From NCBI GenBank assembly GCA_023426505.1, contig JAFAAP010000026.1:1-27271 (forward strand): a stretch of DNA of 27,271 bases, written 5' to 3'. A program made the position numbers and the translations under genes. Source of the DNA: Pseudomonadota bacterium. Lineage in GTDB: Bacteria; Pseudomonadota; Alphaproteobacteria; Rhizobiales; Beijerinckiaceae. The notes beneath the pieces are model-generated. The model worked only from the letters and a program-made list of their open reading frames with translations, was not told the DNA's origin and searched no databases. Positions 6,483-14,311 of the stretch are shown here, one piece after another. Within the stretch, counting starts at the first letter, position 1. Every line of letters starts with the position of its first letter.

Positions 6483-7511
6483 TTATTTGGGCGCGGACTT
6501 CACCTCGGCGTCCCACTTCTTCAGCAGGCGCGAGCGTTCCGCGACGGAGCCGTATTTCGCGGTATCGTAGTTGATGAGCTTCATCTCGGAGAGCTTGGGC
6601 GCATCGGGTGAGATCGGCGCGTTCTTGTTGGACGGGATCGAGTAGATCTTCAGGTCCGCGCCGACGAGCTTCTGCGCTTCCGCCGACAGGGCCCAGTCGA
6701 CGAACTTCTGCGCGGCTTCGGTGTTCTTGCCGCCCTTCACGACGGAGATGGAGCCCGTCTCGTAGCCCGTGCCCTCGCAGGGCGCGACGGTCTTCACCGG
6801 CGCACCGTCCGCGATCATCGTCACCATGTCGTGCATGAACGCGATGCCGATGGCGGTCTCGCCGAGGGCCACAGCCTTGACGGGCGCCGCGCCCGACTTG
6901 GTGTACTGGTTCACGTTCTTGTGCAGGCTCTTCATGTAGTCGAAGGCCTTGTCCTCGCCCATGAGCTGCACGAGGGAGGCGAGAAACACATACGCCGTGC
7001 CGGAGGAGTTCGGGTCCGAGATCTGCACCTCGTCGCGGTATTTCGGATCGAGCAGGTCGGCCCAGCATTTCGGCTCGGGCAGGCCGCGGCTCTGCAGCAC
7101 CTTGGTGTTGTAGCCGAAGCCGAGCGCGCCGAGATAGGTGCCCGTTGCGCGATAGCCCGACTGTTCCGCGAATTTCTGCGCCCAGTCATGGAGCTCGCCG
7201 AGCTTCGGAGACTTGTACTCGACCGTCAGGCCTTCTTCGGCGGCCTGGATGTGCGAGTCGCCGGGCCCGCCCCACCATACGTCGGCCCGCGGGTTCGACG
7301 CTTCGGCGCGGATCTGCGCCAGGGTCTCGCCGGTGCTCTTGCGCACCATCGTCACCTTCGCGCCGGTCGCCTTCTCGAAGGCCGCGACGCCGACACGGCA
7401 CTGTTCCTCGAGGATCGAGCAGTAGACCGTAAGCGGGGCCTGGGCCTTGGCCGCGAGCGGAGCGGCGGAGACGCCCGCGGCGAGAGCCAGACCAAAGAGC
7501 GATAGGCGCAT
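6483..7511 (-). CDS. ABC transporter periplasmic substrate-binding protein (ferric iron FbpA/AfuA-like)
   Basis: A 342-residue exported binding protein. Residues 1-24 are a signal peptide ending AAKAQ. The mature part has the class-II periplasmic binding fold of bacterial solute-binding family 1: LTVYCSILEEQ, FEKATGAKVTMVRKSTGETLAQI, ADVWWGGPGD, GYNTKVL, CWADLLDPKYRDEVQISDPNSSGTAY and the late TGYETGSISVVKGGKNTEAAQKFVDWA. The family includes ferric iron (FbpA), putative 2-aminoethylphosphonate and thiamine binders; the SGTAYVF/PNSSGTA pattern fits the iron/phosphonate side. AGGAGG lies 6 bases before the ATG. No permease or ATPase for it is adjacent, since the neighbouring metNIQ unit is separated by its own terminator. 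It is therefore an orphan binding protein that must use a transporter encoded elsewhere. The ligand is uncertain. Confidence 0.85.
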   Translation of the reverse strand: MRLSLFGLALAAGVSAAPLAAKAQAPLTVYCSILEEQCRVGVAAFEKATGAKVTMVRKSTGETLAQIRAEASNPRADVWWGGPGDSHIQAAEEGLTVEYKSPKLGELHDWAQKFAEQSGYRATGTYLGALGFGYNTKVLQSRGLPEPKCWADLLDPKYRDEVQISDPNSSGTAYVFLASLVQLMGEDKAFDYMKSLHKNVNQYTKSGAAPVKAVALGETAIGIAFMHDMVTMIADGAPVKTVAPCEGTGYETGSISVVKGGKNTEAAQKFVDWALSAEAQKLVGADLKIYSIPSNKNAPISPDAPKLSEMKLINYDTAKYGSVAERSRLLKKWDAEVKSAPK

Positions 7512-7570
7512 GATGTCCTCCTGAGCGACGGCCGACGACCGCGGCCGTTCCTGATTGTGCAAGGCTGCCG

Positions 7571-7599
7571 ATCAGGAAGCTTAGCCGGCTCGTTGTCAA
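7571..7599 (-). promoter_or_regulatory. Predicted sigma-70 promoter of the solute-binding protein gene
   Basis: On the minus strand a perfect TTGACA (plus-strand 7594-7599) is followed after exactly 17 bases by CCTGAT (7571-7576). The -10 match is weak, about 60 bases before the ATG. Confidence 0.42.
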
Positions 7600-7626
7600 G
7601 CGCCGCGGAGCATGGGCGCCGGAACG

Positions 7627-7652
7627 AAAAAGGCCGGGCACGAGGCCCGGCC
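7627..7652 (-). terminator. Rho-independent terminator of metNIQ
   Basis: A perfect 8-bp stem (GGCCGGGC / GCCCGGCC) with a 5-base loop is followed on the minus strand by T5, 27 bases after the metQ stop. It separates metNIQ from the downstream binding-protein gene. Confidence 0.88.
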
Positions 7653-7678
7653 AGTCGGAGGTTGATCGGTCGAGCGGA

Positions 7679-8464
7679 TCACCAGCTCGTCAGGACCGCG
7701 CCCTTGAACTTCTCCTCGACGAACTTCTTCACCTCGGGGGTGTGGTAGGAATCGACCAGGATCTTCACCCAGGGCTTGTCCTTGTCCTCGGTGCGAACGG
7801 CGATGATGTTCACGTAAGGCCCCTTAGGATCCTCGCGGGTGAGCGCGTCCTTCACCGGATCGAGGCCGGCCTGGGTCGCGTAGTTGGTGTTGATGACGGC
7901 CGCATCCACGTCGTCGAGCACGCGCGGGGCCTGGGCGGCGTCGATCTCGACGAACTTCAGCTTCTTGGCGTTCTCGGTGATGTCGATGATCGTCGGCTTG
8001 AAGCCCACGCCTTCCTTCAGCTTGATCAAGCCTTTGTCCTGCAGCAGCAGAAGCGCGCGGCCGCCGTTGGTCGGATCGTTCGGGATCGCGATCGTCGCGC
8101 CGCTCGGCAGCGCATCGAAGGCCTTGAGCTTCTTCGAGTAGACGCCGATGGGGAAGTTCACGGTCTGCGCGACGGTCTCGATCTTGTAGCCGCGGTCGGC
8201 CTTCTGGTTGTCGAGATAGGGCTGGTGCTGGAACGAGTTCGCCTCGAGCTCGCCGGAGGCCAGCGCCGCGTTCGGCACCACATAGTCGGAGAACTCGACG
8301 ATCTTGATGTCGAGCCCCTTCTGGGCCGCGATCGGCTTGGCGGCTTCGAGGATCTGGGCGTGCGGACCGGGCGTGACGCCGACGCGGATCGTCTGCGTCT
8401 GGGCTGCGGCCGGCAGGGCGGTGAGCGACAGGAGGGCGAGGAGGCCCAGCTTCTTGAACGACAT
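7679..8464 (-). CDS. metQ: D/L-methionine ABC transporter substrate-binding protein MetQ (NlpA family)
   Basis: A 261-residue periplasmic methionine-binding protein. Residues 1-22 are a signal peptide (KKLGLLALLSLTALPAAA). The mature protein opens IRVGVTPGPHAQIL, then carries the NlpA-family signatures EFSDYVVPNAALASGELEANSFQH and IAIPNDPTNGGRALLLL, and ends with VDAAVINTNYA and the HTPEVKKFVEEKFKG tail. Unlike E. coli MetQ there is no lipobox cysteine at the cleavage site (AAAQTQ), so the mature protein appears soluble rather than lipid-anchored. The start at 8464 is preferred to upstream in-frame codons because GGAGA precedes it and the signal peptide begins there. It is last of three genes, 38 bases after metI, and ends at a strong terminator. 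Confidence 0.96.
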   Translation of the reverse strand: MSFKKLGLLALLSLTALPAAAQTQTIRVGVTPGPHAQILEAAKPIAAQKGLDIKIVEFSDYVVPNAALASGELEANSFQHQPYLDNQKADRGYKIETVAQTVNFPIGVYSKKLKAFDALPSGATIAIPNDPTNGGRALLLLQDKGLIKLKEGVGFKPTIIDITENAKKLKFVEIDAAQAPRVLDDVDAAVINTNYATQAGLDPVKDALTREDPKGPYVNIIAVRTEDKDKPWVKILVDSYHTPEVKKFVEEKFKGAVLTSW

Positions 8465-8502
8465 CGTTGTTCTCCGTGAGTGATGTCTTGGCAAATTAGG
8501 GA

Positions 8503-9168
8503 TCAGGCTTGGCGGACGCGCTTGTTGAGGCGTCGTGCGAGGAGGTCGCCGACGGTCTGCACGATCTGCACCAGCACGATCAGCACCACGACGACGGCGA
8601 GCATCATCTCGGGCATGAAGCGCTGATAGCCGTAGCGGATGCCGAGGTCGCCGAGGCCGCCGCCGCCGACCGCGCCGACCATGGCCGAGAAGCCGATGAG
8701 GGATACCACCGCGAGGGTGAGCCCGAGGACGATGCCGGGCAAGGCCTCGGGCACCAGCACCTTGAACACGATCTGGAGCGGGCTCGCCCCGAAGGCGCGC
8801 GCTGCCTCGATGAGGCCCTGATCCACTTCGCGGATCGCGCCTTCGATGAGGCGCGCGATGAACGGCGTCGCCGCGACCGTGAGGGGCACGATGGCCGCGC
8901 TGGTGCCGATGGAGGTTCCGGCGATCAGGCGCGTGAACGGAATGATCGCCACCACCAGGATGATGAAGGGCGTCGAGCGGGCGGCGTTGACGACGACGCC
9001 GAGCACCCGGTTCACCCAGGGCGCGGCGAAGAGCTCGCCCTTGCCGCTGGTGGCCAGGAAGATGCCGAGCGGCATGCCGAGCAGGGTGGCGATCCCGGCC
9101 GAGACCGCGACCATGTAGAGCGTTTCGCCGGTCGATGCGGCGATGAGGCGGATCATCTCAGGCGACAT
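8503..9168 (-). CDS. metI: Methionine ABC transporter permease MetI
   Basis: A 221-residue inner-membrane subunit with about five transmembrane helices. The cytoplasmic coupling (EAA) loop is visible as EAARAFGASPLQIVFKVLVPEALPG, which docks on the MetN ATPase. ETLYMVAVSAGIATLLGMPLG, RSTPFIILVVAIIPFTR, GTSIGTSAAIVPLTVAATPFIAR and GAVGGGGLGDLGIRYGYQRF are signatures of the MetI family. Its ATG lies inside the end of metN (11-bp overlap), which implies translational coupling. Length and topology are normal for the family. Confidence 0.97.
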   Translation of the reverse strand: MSPEMIRLIAASTGETLYMVAVSAGIATLLGMPLGIFLATSGKGELFAAPWVNRVLGVVVNAARSTPFIILVVAIIPFTRLIAGTSIGTSAAIVPLTVAATPFIARLIEGAIREVDQGLIEAARAFGASPLQIVFKVLVPEALPGIVLGLTLAVVSLIGFSAMVGAVGGGGLGDLGIRYGYQRFMPEMMLAVVVVLIVLVQIVQTVGDLLARRLNKRVRQA

Positions 9169-10252
9169 GGCCGAGAACCTCCGTGTCCAGACCGTACTGC
9201 TTCAGGAAGTCGAGGGTGGTGGCCAGCGAAGCCTCCGGCACGCCGATCACGAGGGTGCCGCAGGGCCGTCCGGCGATCTCGTCCACGGAGCCCGCCAGGA
9301 TATTGGCCTCGATGTTGAGGTCGCGGGCGAGCCGCGCCAGCACCGGGTCGGTGGCATGCGGGCCGCGGAAGCCGATGCGGATCACCGCCTGGCTGCCGGG
9401 CTTCGCCTCGGGCCGCAGCCGGTTCGCCACGTAAGGCGGTAGGGCGCGGCCGGTCTCGTCCGCAAGGAACGAGCGGGTGACCTCGTGCTGCGGCCTAGTG
9501 AACACGTCGAAGACGTCCCCCTGCTCGACGATGCGTCCACCCTCGATCACCGCCACGTCGCGGGCGATCGAGCGGATCACCGCCATCTCGTGAGTGATGA
9601 GGATGATGGTGAGGCCGAGTTCCGCATTGATGCGGGCGAGCAGGTCCAGGATCGAGCGGGTCGTCTCCGGGTCGAGGGCCGAGGTGGCCTCGTCGGAGAG
9701 GAGAACCTTCGGGTTGGTGGCGAGCGCGCGGGCGATGCCGACGCGCTGCTTCTGGCCGCCGGAGAGCTCGGACGGGTAACGGTTGCGCTTGTCGGTAAGG
9801 CCGACCAGGGACAGGAGCTCGTCCACCCGCGCGCGGATGGCCGCCTTGTCGTAGCCCGCCACCTCGAGCGGCAGGGCGACGTTCTCGGCCGCCGTGCGGG
9901 AGGAGAGCAGGTTGAAGTGCTGGAAGATCATGCCGATGGAGCGGCGGGCGTGACGCAGCTCCGCCTCCGGCAGGGCCGCGATGTCGGCGCCGTCGACGAC
10001 CACCCGGCCGGTGGTCGGCTTCTCCAGCCCGTTCACGAGCCGGATCAGCGTCGACTTGCCTGCGCCCGAGCGGCCGATGATCCCAAGCACCGAGCCCTGC
10101 GGCACCGCAAGGTCGATCTCCTTGAGGGCGGTCACGGCCTGACCGTCGCGGCCGGCAAAGACCTTCGAGATCTTGTCGAGGCGCACGATCGGCTCCGCCG
10201 GGACGAGGCGCTGGTGCGGCTGATCGCCGATGTAACCGAGAGGGGCATTCAT
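9158..10252 (-). CDS. metN: Methionine ABC transporter ATP-binding protein MetN
   Basis: A 364-residue ATPase that powers methionine import with MetI and MetQ. It contains Walker A GRSGAGKST (~60-68), a Q-loop in IFQHFNLL, the signature LSGGQKQR (~163-170), Walker B VLLSDEAT (~183-190), the D-loop SALDP and the H-loop LITHE. The C-terminal ~85 residues form the NIL domain (IRIGFRG...GTLVIGV), which in MetN binds methionine and causes trans-inhibition when the cell is replete. ATG 10252 is chosen; the frame stays open to 10297 but that extension has no family similarity. It is first gene of metN-metI-metQ. No SAM riboswitch was recognised upstream, but a 6-bp inverted repeat lies in the leader region. 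Confidence 0.97.
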   Translation of the reverse strand: MNAPLGYIGDQPHQRLVPAEPIVRLDKISKVFAGRDGQAVTALKEIDLAVPQGSVLGIIGRSGAGKSTLIRLVNGLEKPTTGRVVVDGADIAALPEAELRHARRSIGMIFQHFNLLSSRTAAENVALPLEVAGYDKAAIRARVDELLSLVGLTDKRNRYPSELSGGQKQRVGIARALATNPKVLLSDEATSALDPETTRSILDLLARINAELGLTIILITHEMAVIRSIARDVAVIEGGRIVEQGDVFDVFTRPQHEVTRSFLADETGRALPPYVANRLRPEAKPGSQAVIRIGFRGPHATDPVLARLARDLNIEANILAGSVDEIAGRPCGTLVIGVPEASLATTLDFLKQYGLDTEVLGHVA

Positions 10253-10315
10253 GGATCGACCTGTGGAGTCAGTCTCTTTTCGCAGTTGCGAACACATGGG
10301 CTATTCTGTTCTCCA

Positions 10316-10343
10316 AGTCAACCTTTTCGTTCTTTAAAACGAA
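10316..10343 (-). promoter_or_regulatory. Inverted repeat and -35-like box upstream of metN
   Basis: TTCGTT-N6-AACGAA (10326-10343) forms a perfect 6-bp inverted repeat in an AT-rich patch. Immediately downstream on the minus strand is TTGACT (10316-10321), a -35-like hexamer; no good -10 is found at 16-18 bases. It may be the operator/promoter area of metNIQ. Evidence is symmetry and position only. Confidence 0.35.
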
Positions 10344-10518
10344 TTATGGCCGGGGAAGTCCGCTCTATAGGAACGATCCCGGCGGCTGTCGATCCCTGCT
10401 CCACATGGTCACAGCCTTGTTAAGACGGAACTTTCTCCTTGCTTTTGCCACGAGGCCAGTTGATCGGGCCTCTGGATGTTTCTATGCAGCCCAGACGGGT
10501 TCCCGGCAGGAGAGTAGA

Positions 10519-12615
10519 ATGGTCAAGGCGAGCATCGCGCTGGCGCTGATAGGAGTTGTCGTTCTCGGGGCCTCCTTGGGCGGAGTGGTGGACGTCCCGT
10601 TCTACCTGCCCCTGTCGACCCTCGCCCTGGCAGGCATCCTCCAGGCCGGTCGACGCATCCCGACATTCCTGCGGATCTTCCTGGTGATGCTCTCGGCGAC
10701 CCATGTCGTGCTGGTCCTGCTCATCCTCGGGGCGGCCGGCGGGCTGATCACGGGCGACTACACGGGCTACGTGCCGCCGCCATCTTCCGCGCTCGGCGCG
10801 ACGGCTTTCGCGGCGATCATCTACGGACTCTCCTACGTGCCGGTGGTGCGCACCATCTGCCGCATCACCGACCGCTACCTGGAGTCCCAGGCCGACAGCA
10901 TCATCCGCATCCCCTTCATTGGCCGGGTCCAGGCACGGGAGGGAACCATCGGCATCTGGATGGTCGCCATCCTGATCGCGATCAACCTGGCCCAGGTCGC
11001 CTTGAACGTGCGCCTCAGCTTCTTCTCGCGCGACATGTTCAATGCGCTCGAGGCCAAGGACGCGGCCGCCTTCTGGTACCAGCTCTTCGTCATCTTCACG
11101 CCGCTTGCGGCAGTGTTCGTCGCCGCGGCGCTGACCGAGGTGCTGCTGCAGAACGTGCTGATGATCCGCTGGCGCGCCTTCCTCAACACCTATTACGTGG
11201 GCGAGTGGCTGGGCAACGGCGCGCATTACCGGATGCAGCTCCTCGGCCGCAGCGCCGACAACCCGGACCAGCGCATCTCGGACGACCTGCGCAAGTTCGT
11301 GGAGAGCACCTATTCCCTCTCGATCGGCCTCATGAACCAGGCGGCGACGCTGGTCTCCTTCGTGGCGATCCTCTGGACCATCTCGGCGGGCTTCACCTTC
11401 CCGGGCACCGACGTGGAGGTGCCGGGACTGCTGGTCTGGGTCTGCGTGGCCTACGCGATCCTCGGCACCTACGTGACCCATCTCATCGGCCGGCCGCTCA
11501 TCGGGCTGAACTTCCAGCAGGAGCGGGTCGAGGCGGATTATCGCTTCTCCCTGGCCCGCCTGCGCGAGTATTCCGAGCAGGTGGCGCTCCTGAACGGCGA
11601 GCGGGCCGAGGAGGAGGCCTTTGCCCGCCGCTTCGGACGGATCGTCGACAACTACATGCAGATCGTGATCCGGCTCATCAAGCTCAACACCTTTACGTCC
11701 GCCTACTTCCAGGCCAACGTCGTGGTGCCATACATCCTGACCGCGCCCTATTACTTCGTCGGCAAGATCACCCTGGGACAGATGCAGCAGGTGGTCGGCG
11801 CGTTCTCCCGGGTCGAGTCCGCGCTCACCTATTTCATCACCATCTATACGACGCTGGCGGATTACAAGGCGGTGCTCGACCGTCTCACCACCTTCGAGGA
11901 GGCCATCCGCGCGGCCCAGCGCGTGGGCGGCGAGAGCAAGCTTGCCGTGGCACCCATGGCGGGGCAGGAGGTGCGCCTCAAGGATCTCGACGTCCGGCTG
12001 CCCGACGGCCGGCAGCTTCTCCATGCCGACGGCCTCGCGTTCCGCCCCGGCGAGCGCACCCTCCTGGCGGGACCGTCGGGTTCCGGCAAGTCGACCCTGT
12101 TCCGGGCCATCGCGGGCATCTGGCCGTTCGGCGAGGGCGAGGTCCAGGTGCCGGAGGGCCAGACCATGATGCTGCTGCCCCAGCGCCCCTACATCCCCAT
12201 GGGGACCCTGCGCGATGCGGTGACCTATCCGAGCAAGAGCAACGCCTATGGGGACGCCGAGATTTCGGAGGCGCTGCGCGTCGCCAAGCTGCCCCAGATC
12301 GCCGACCGCCTCGACGAGGAGCGGGCCTGGGCCCAAACCCTGTCGCTCGGCGAGCAGCAGCGTCTCGCGGTCGCACGCGCCCTCCTGGCCAAGCCCGACT
12401 GGCTGCTCCTCGACGAGGCCACGGCGGCTCTCGACGAGCCGACCGAGGAGGAGATCTATGGGGTGATCAAGGAGCACCTGCCGAACACCACCATCGTGTC
12501 CATCGGCCACCGCTCCACGCTCAACGCCTTCCACGACCGGCGCGTCGATATGAAGAAGGCGGAAAGCGGCCTGTTCTCGCCCACCGACCTGCGCCAGCCC
12601 CTGCCGGTGGAGTGA
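10519..12615 (+). CDS. ABC transporter with fused permease and ATPase, SbmA/BacA/YddA-like group
   Basis: A 698-residue inner-membrane half-transporter, expected to work as a homodimer. Residues ~1-120 add extra hydrophobic helices. The ABC_membrane_2-type transmembrane domain runs ~135-450 and shows NVRLSFFSRDMFNALEAKDAAAFW and RWRAFLNTYYVGEWL, typical of the SbmA/BacA, YddA and Rv1819c-like group. The ATPase domain has Walker A GPSGSGKST (518-526), Q-loop LLPQRPYIP, signature LSLGEQQRLAVARALL, Walker B WLLLDEATAALDE and H-loop SIGHRS. Relatives import cobalamin, bleomycin or antimicrobial peptides or affect very-long-chain fatty acids; the substrate here is unknown. The frame begins at 10405, but ATG 10519 has AGGAG 6 bases upstream and starts a clean hydrophobic segment. 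It is flanked by unrelated genes and ends near a strong terminator. Confidence 0.93.
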   Translation: MVKASIALALIGVVVLGASLGGVVDVPFYLPLSTLALAGILQAGRRIPTFLRIFLVMLSATHVVLVLLILGAAGGLITGDYTGYVPPPSSALGATAFAAIIYGLSYVPVVRTICRITDRYLESQADSIIRIPFIGRVQAREGTIGIWMVAILIAINLAQVALNVRLSFFSRDMFNALEAKDAAAFWYQLFVIFTPLAAVFVAAALTEVLLQNVLMIRWRAFLNTYYVGEWLGNGAHYRMQLLGRSADNPDQRISDDLRKFVESTYSLSIGLMNQAATLVSFVAILWTISAGFTFPGTDVEVPGLLVWVCVAYAILGTYVTHLIGRPLIGLNFQQERVEADYRFSLARLREYSEQVALLNGERAEEEAFARRFGRIVDNYMQIVIRLIKLNTFTSAYFQANVVVPYILTAPYYFVGKITLGQMQQVVGAFSRVESALTYFITIYTTLADYKAVLDRLTTFEEAIRAAQRVGGESKLAVAPMAGQEVRLKDLDVRLPDGRQLLHADGLAFRPGERTLLAGPSGSGKSTLFRAIAGIWPFGEGEVQVPEGQTMMLLPQRPYIPMGTLRDAVTYPSKSNAYGDAEISEALRVAKLPQIADRLDEERAWAQTLSLGEQQRLAVARALLAKPDWLLLDEATAALDEPTEEEIYGVIKEHLPNTTIVSIGHRSTLNAFHDRRVDMKKAESGLFSPTDLRQPLPVE

Positions 12616-12656
12616 CCCGCTCCCCCGCCCGGCGCGGGTGAGGGGCTCTGCGCAAC

Positions 12657-12691
12657 AAAAATCCCGGGCCGCCCTGCGGCGCCCGGGATTT
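12657..12691. terminator. Bidirectional terminator between ABC transporter and META-domain gene
   Basis: A perfect 11-bp stem (AAATCCCGGGC / GCCCGGGATTT, 12659-12669 with 12681-12691) has an 11-base loop that can itself pair (GCC/GGC). A-rich on the left and T-rich on the right, it serves both convergent genes; the minus-strand reading ends in T5. Confidence 0.85.
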
Positions 12692-12717
12692 GTCGTCTTA
12701 CAGGCTGACGGGTGAGA

Positions 12718-13194
12718 TCAGATCGCCCGTTCGAACCGCAGCTCGCCGTTCTGCGTGCGGATGATCAGGTTGCGCCCTTGGATGTCCCACTTCGCGGAGG
12801 TGCGCAGCGCCACCAGGAAGGCCTGCTCGATCGCCTGAGCGGCCTTGTCGCAGGAGCGCTTGGTCAGGGCGAAGGGGCCGACCGCGAGGCCCTGCTCGCG
12901 CAGCGGGTAGGCCGTGGCCGTGTAGGAGTTGCAGCCGCCGAACCCGCTGGCGCGGAGCTGGTCGTCGAGACGGAAGCTCGGCCGGTCGCCACTAAAGGGC
13001 TTGCCGTTCAGGCTCACGGCCACCCAAGACGCGCCGAGCGGGAAGACCTTGTCCCGCTCCAGGGGCTGGGGAACCTTGTTGTCGACTTGGCGCGTCGGCC
13101 CCGCCGGGCGTCCGAGGGTCGATGCGGACTGGGCATGGGCTGCCGACACGGTGGCGAAGGTGGCAAGGAGCGCCGCCAATCGAAGCGCATTCAT
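12718..13194 (-). CDS. Exported META-domain (HslJ-like) protein
   Basis: A 158-residue protein with a signal peptide (residues 1-22, LAALLATFATVSAAHAQ), so periplasmic or envelope-located. After a Pro-rich linker, residues ~55-156 match the META/HslJ domain: WVAVSLNGKPFSG, the central strand ASGFGGCNSYTATA with the diagnostic GGCNxY motif, LAVGPFALTKRSCD, and a C-terminal IIRTQNGELRFER strand. Cys in the GGCN motif and Cys in KRSCD could form a disulfide. META-domain proteins are linked to heat-shock or novobiocin resistance (HslJ) and to secreted proteins, but a biochemical role is not established. The start at 13194 fits the signal peptide and a GAGG site; a longer open frame to 13332 is rejected. 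It lies 140 bases downstream of hisG and probably has its own promoter. Confidence 0.88.
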   Translation of the reverse strand: MNALRLAALLATFATVSAAHAQSASTLGRPAGPTRQVDNKVPQPLERDKVFPLGASWVAVSLNGKPFSGDRPSFRLDDQLRASGFGGCNSYTATAYPLREQGLAVGPFALTKRSCDKAAQAIEQAFLVALRTSAKWDIQGRNLIIRTQNGELRFERAI

Positions 13195-13336
13195 CGGAAA
13201 CCTCGTGAAGAGAAAAAACGCCGCGACCATAAGGGGCCTTCGCCCGGGAGGCAACGCCCCTGGCGGCTTTGTCAAAGGCTTGCGTGACTCAGCACACCCA
13301 AGCTGAAGGCAGGCTGAAGGATCACGCCGCATCGGG

Positions 13337-14311
13337 TCAGCCGAGCCGCCGCAGCAGGCGCTCGGTCAGGGCGTTGGTGGGTCGGAACAGATAGTCGAAG
13401 GCGCGTACGGTCACGTCATGCGCCCCGAGCTGCTGAAGCGCCGCCACGACATCGAACACCGTCGAGGTCCGGCAATGCAGCACGACCTCCCGCCCCTGGG
13501 GCATGCCATAGGGCAGGGAGAGGCCGAAATTCTGCACCAGCGCCTGGAGACCGGAGGCCTGGGACGGATCGAGCGCCGCGCGCACCTCCCGGGTCGCCCG
13601 GGCCTGCTCCTCGGCCGCGATGCGGGTGAGGACGGCGGTGGCCGCCTCTCTGGCTTTCGGAGACCAGGGCGCACGGGTCGAAGCCACGAGATTGGCCTCG
13701 GAGCGCAGCATCACGCCATCGTCCAGAACCTTGAGGGCGTTGGCGGTGAGCGTGGCGCCCGTGGTGGTGATGTCCACGATCAGCTCGGCCGAGCCCGCTC
13801 CCGGCGCACCCTCGGTGGCGCCCAGGCTCTCGACGATCCGGTAATCCGCGATGCCCTTCTCGGCGAAGAAGCGCCGCGTGAGGTTCACGTACTTGGTCGC
13901 GACGCGCATCTTGTAGCCGTGGCGGGCGCGAAGGTCCGCCGCGACTTCGTCGAGATCGGCCATCGTCCGCACGTCGATCCAGGCCTGCGGCACGGCGACG
14001 ACCACATTAGCGTGGCCGAAGCCGAGCGGGGTCAGAAGCTCCACCGCCTCGTCGGCGTCGGGAACCTGCTCGCGCACCAGGTCCTCGCCGGTGATGCCGA
14101 GATGGGCCGCGCCGGTGGCGAGCTGGTTGACGATCTCGGACGCCGACAGGAAGGCCACCTCCACGTCCGGCACGCCCGCAAGCGTGCCGCGGTAGTCGCG
14201 CGCCCCGCGGGACTGGGTGAAGACGAGGCCCGCGCGGGCGAAGAAGGCGGCGGCGTTCTCCTGCAGGCGCCCCTTCGACGGGACGGCCAGGATGAGGGGG
14301 GAGTCGGTCAT
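13337..14311 (-). CDS. hisG: ATP phosphoribosyltransferase catalytic subunit HisG
   Basis: First enzyme of histidine biosynthesis, joining ATP and PRPP to phosphoribosyl-ATP in the cytosol. Residues 1-~212 are the periplasmic-binding-like catalytic lobes: LAVPSKGRLQE, GITGEDLV, KMRVATKYVNLTRRFF and the PRPP loop VDITTTGATLTAN (179-191). At 324 residues it is well above the ~200-230 of short HisG enzymes that need HisZ, and it carries a ~100-residue C-terminal segment (~220-324) reminiscent of the regulatory domain of long HisG. Despite this, hisZ is directly upstream with stop and start sharing one base (TGATG), so both arrangements coexist. Feedback by histidine is expected through the HisG-HisZ complex. 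The gene is last in the his cluster; I see no clear terminator after it. Confidence 0.96.
   Translation of the reverse strand: MTDSPLILAVPSKGRLQENAAAFFARAGLVFTQSRGARDYRGTLAGVPDVEVAFLSASEIVNQLATGAAHLGITGEDLVREQVPDADEAVELLTPLGFGHANVVVAVPQAWIDVRTMADLDEVAADLRARHGYKMRVATKYVNLTRRFFAEKGIADYRIVESLGATEGAPGAGSAELIVDITTTGATLTANALKVLDDGVMLRSEANLVASTRAPWSPKAREAATAVLTRIAAEEQARATREVRAALDPSQASGLQALVQNFGLSLPYGMPQGREVVLHCRTSTVFDVVAALQQLGAHDVTVRAFDYLFRPTNALTERLLRRLG

Noticed and set aside
10253..10404. SAM riboswitch upstream of metN
   Set aside because: I could not find the conserved core or pseudoknot layout of SAM-II or related motifs; only a short inverted repeat is visible.
10420..12534. Very long open frame (704 codons) on the minus strand opposite the ABC transporter
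   Set aside because: It is the antisense shadow of a gene with complete Walker A, signature and Walker B motifs. The translation is His/Gly/Asp/Arg-rich with no domain, as expected in GC-rich DNA.
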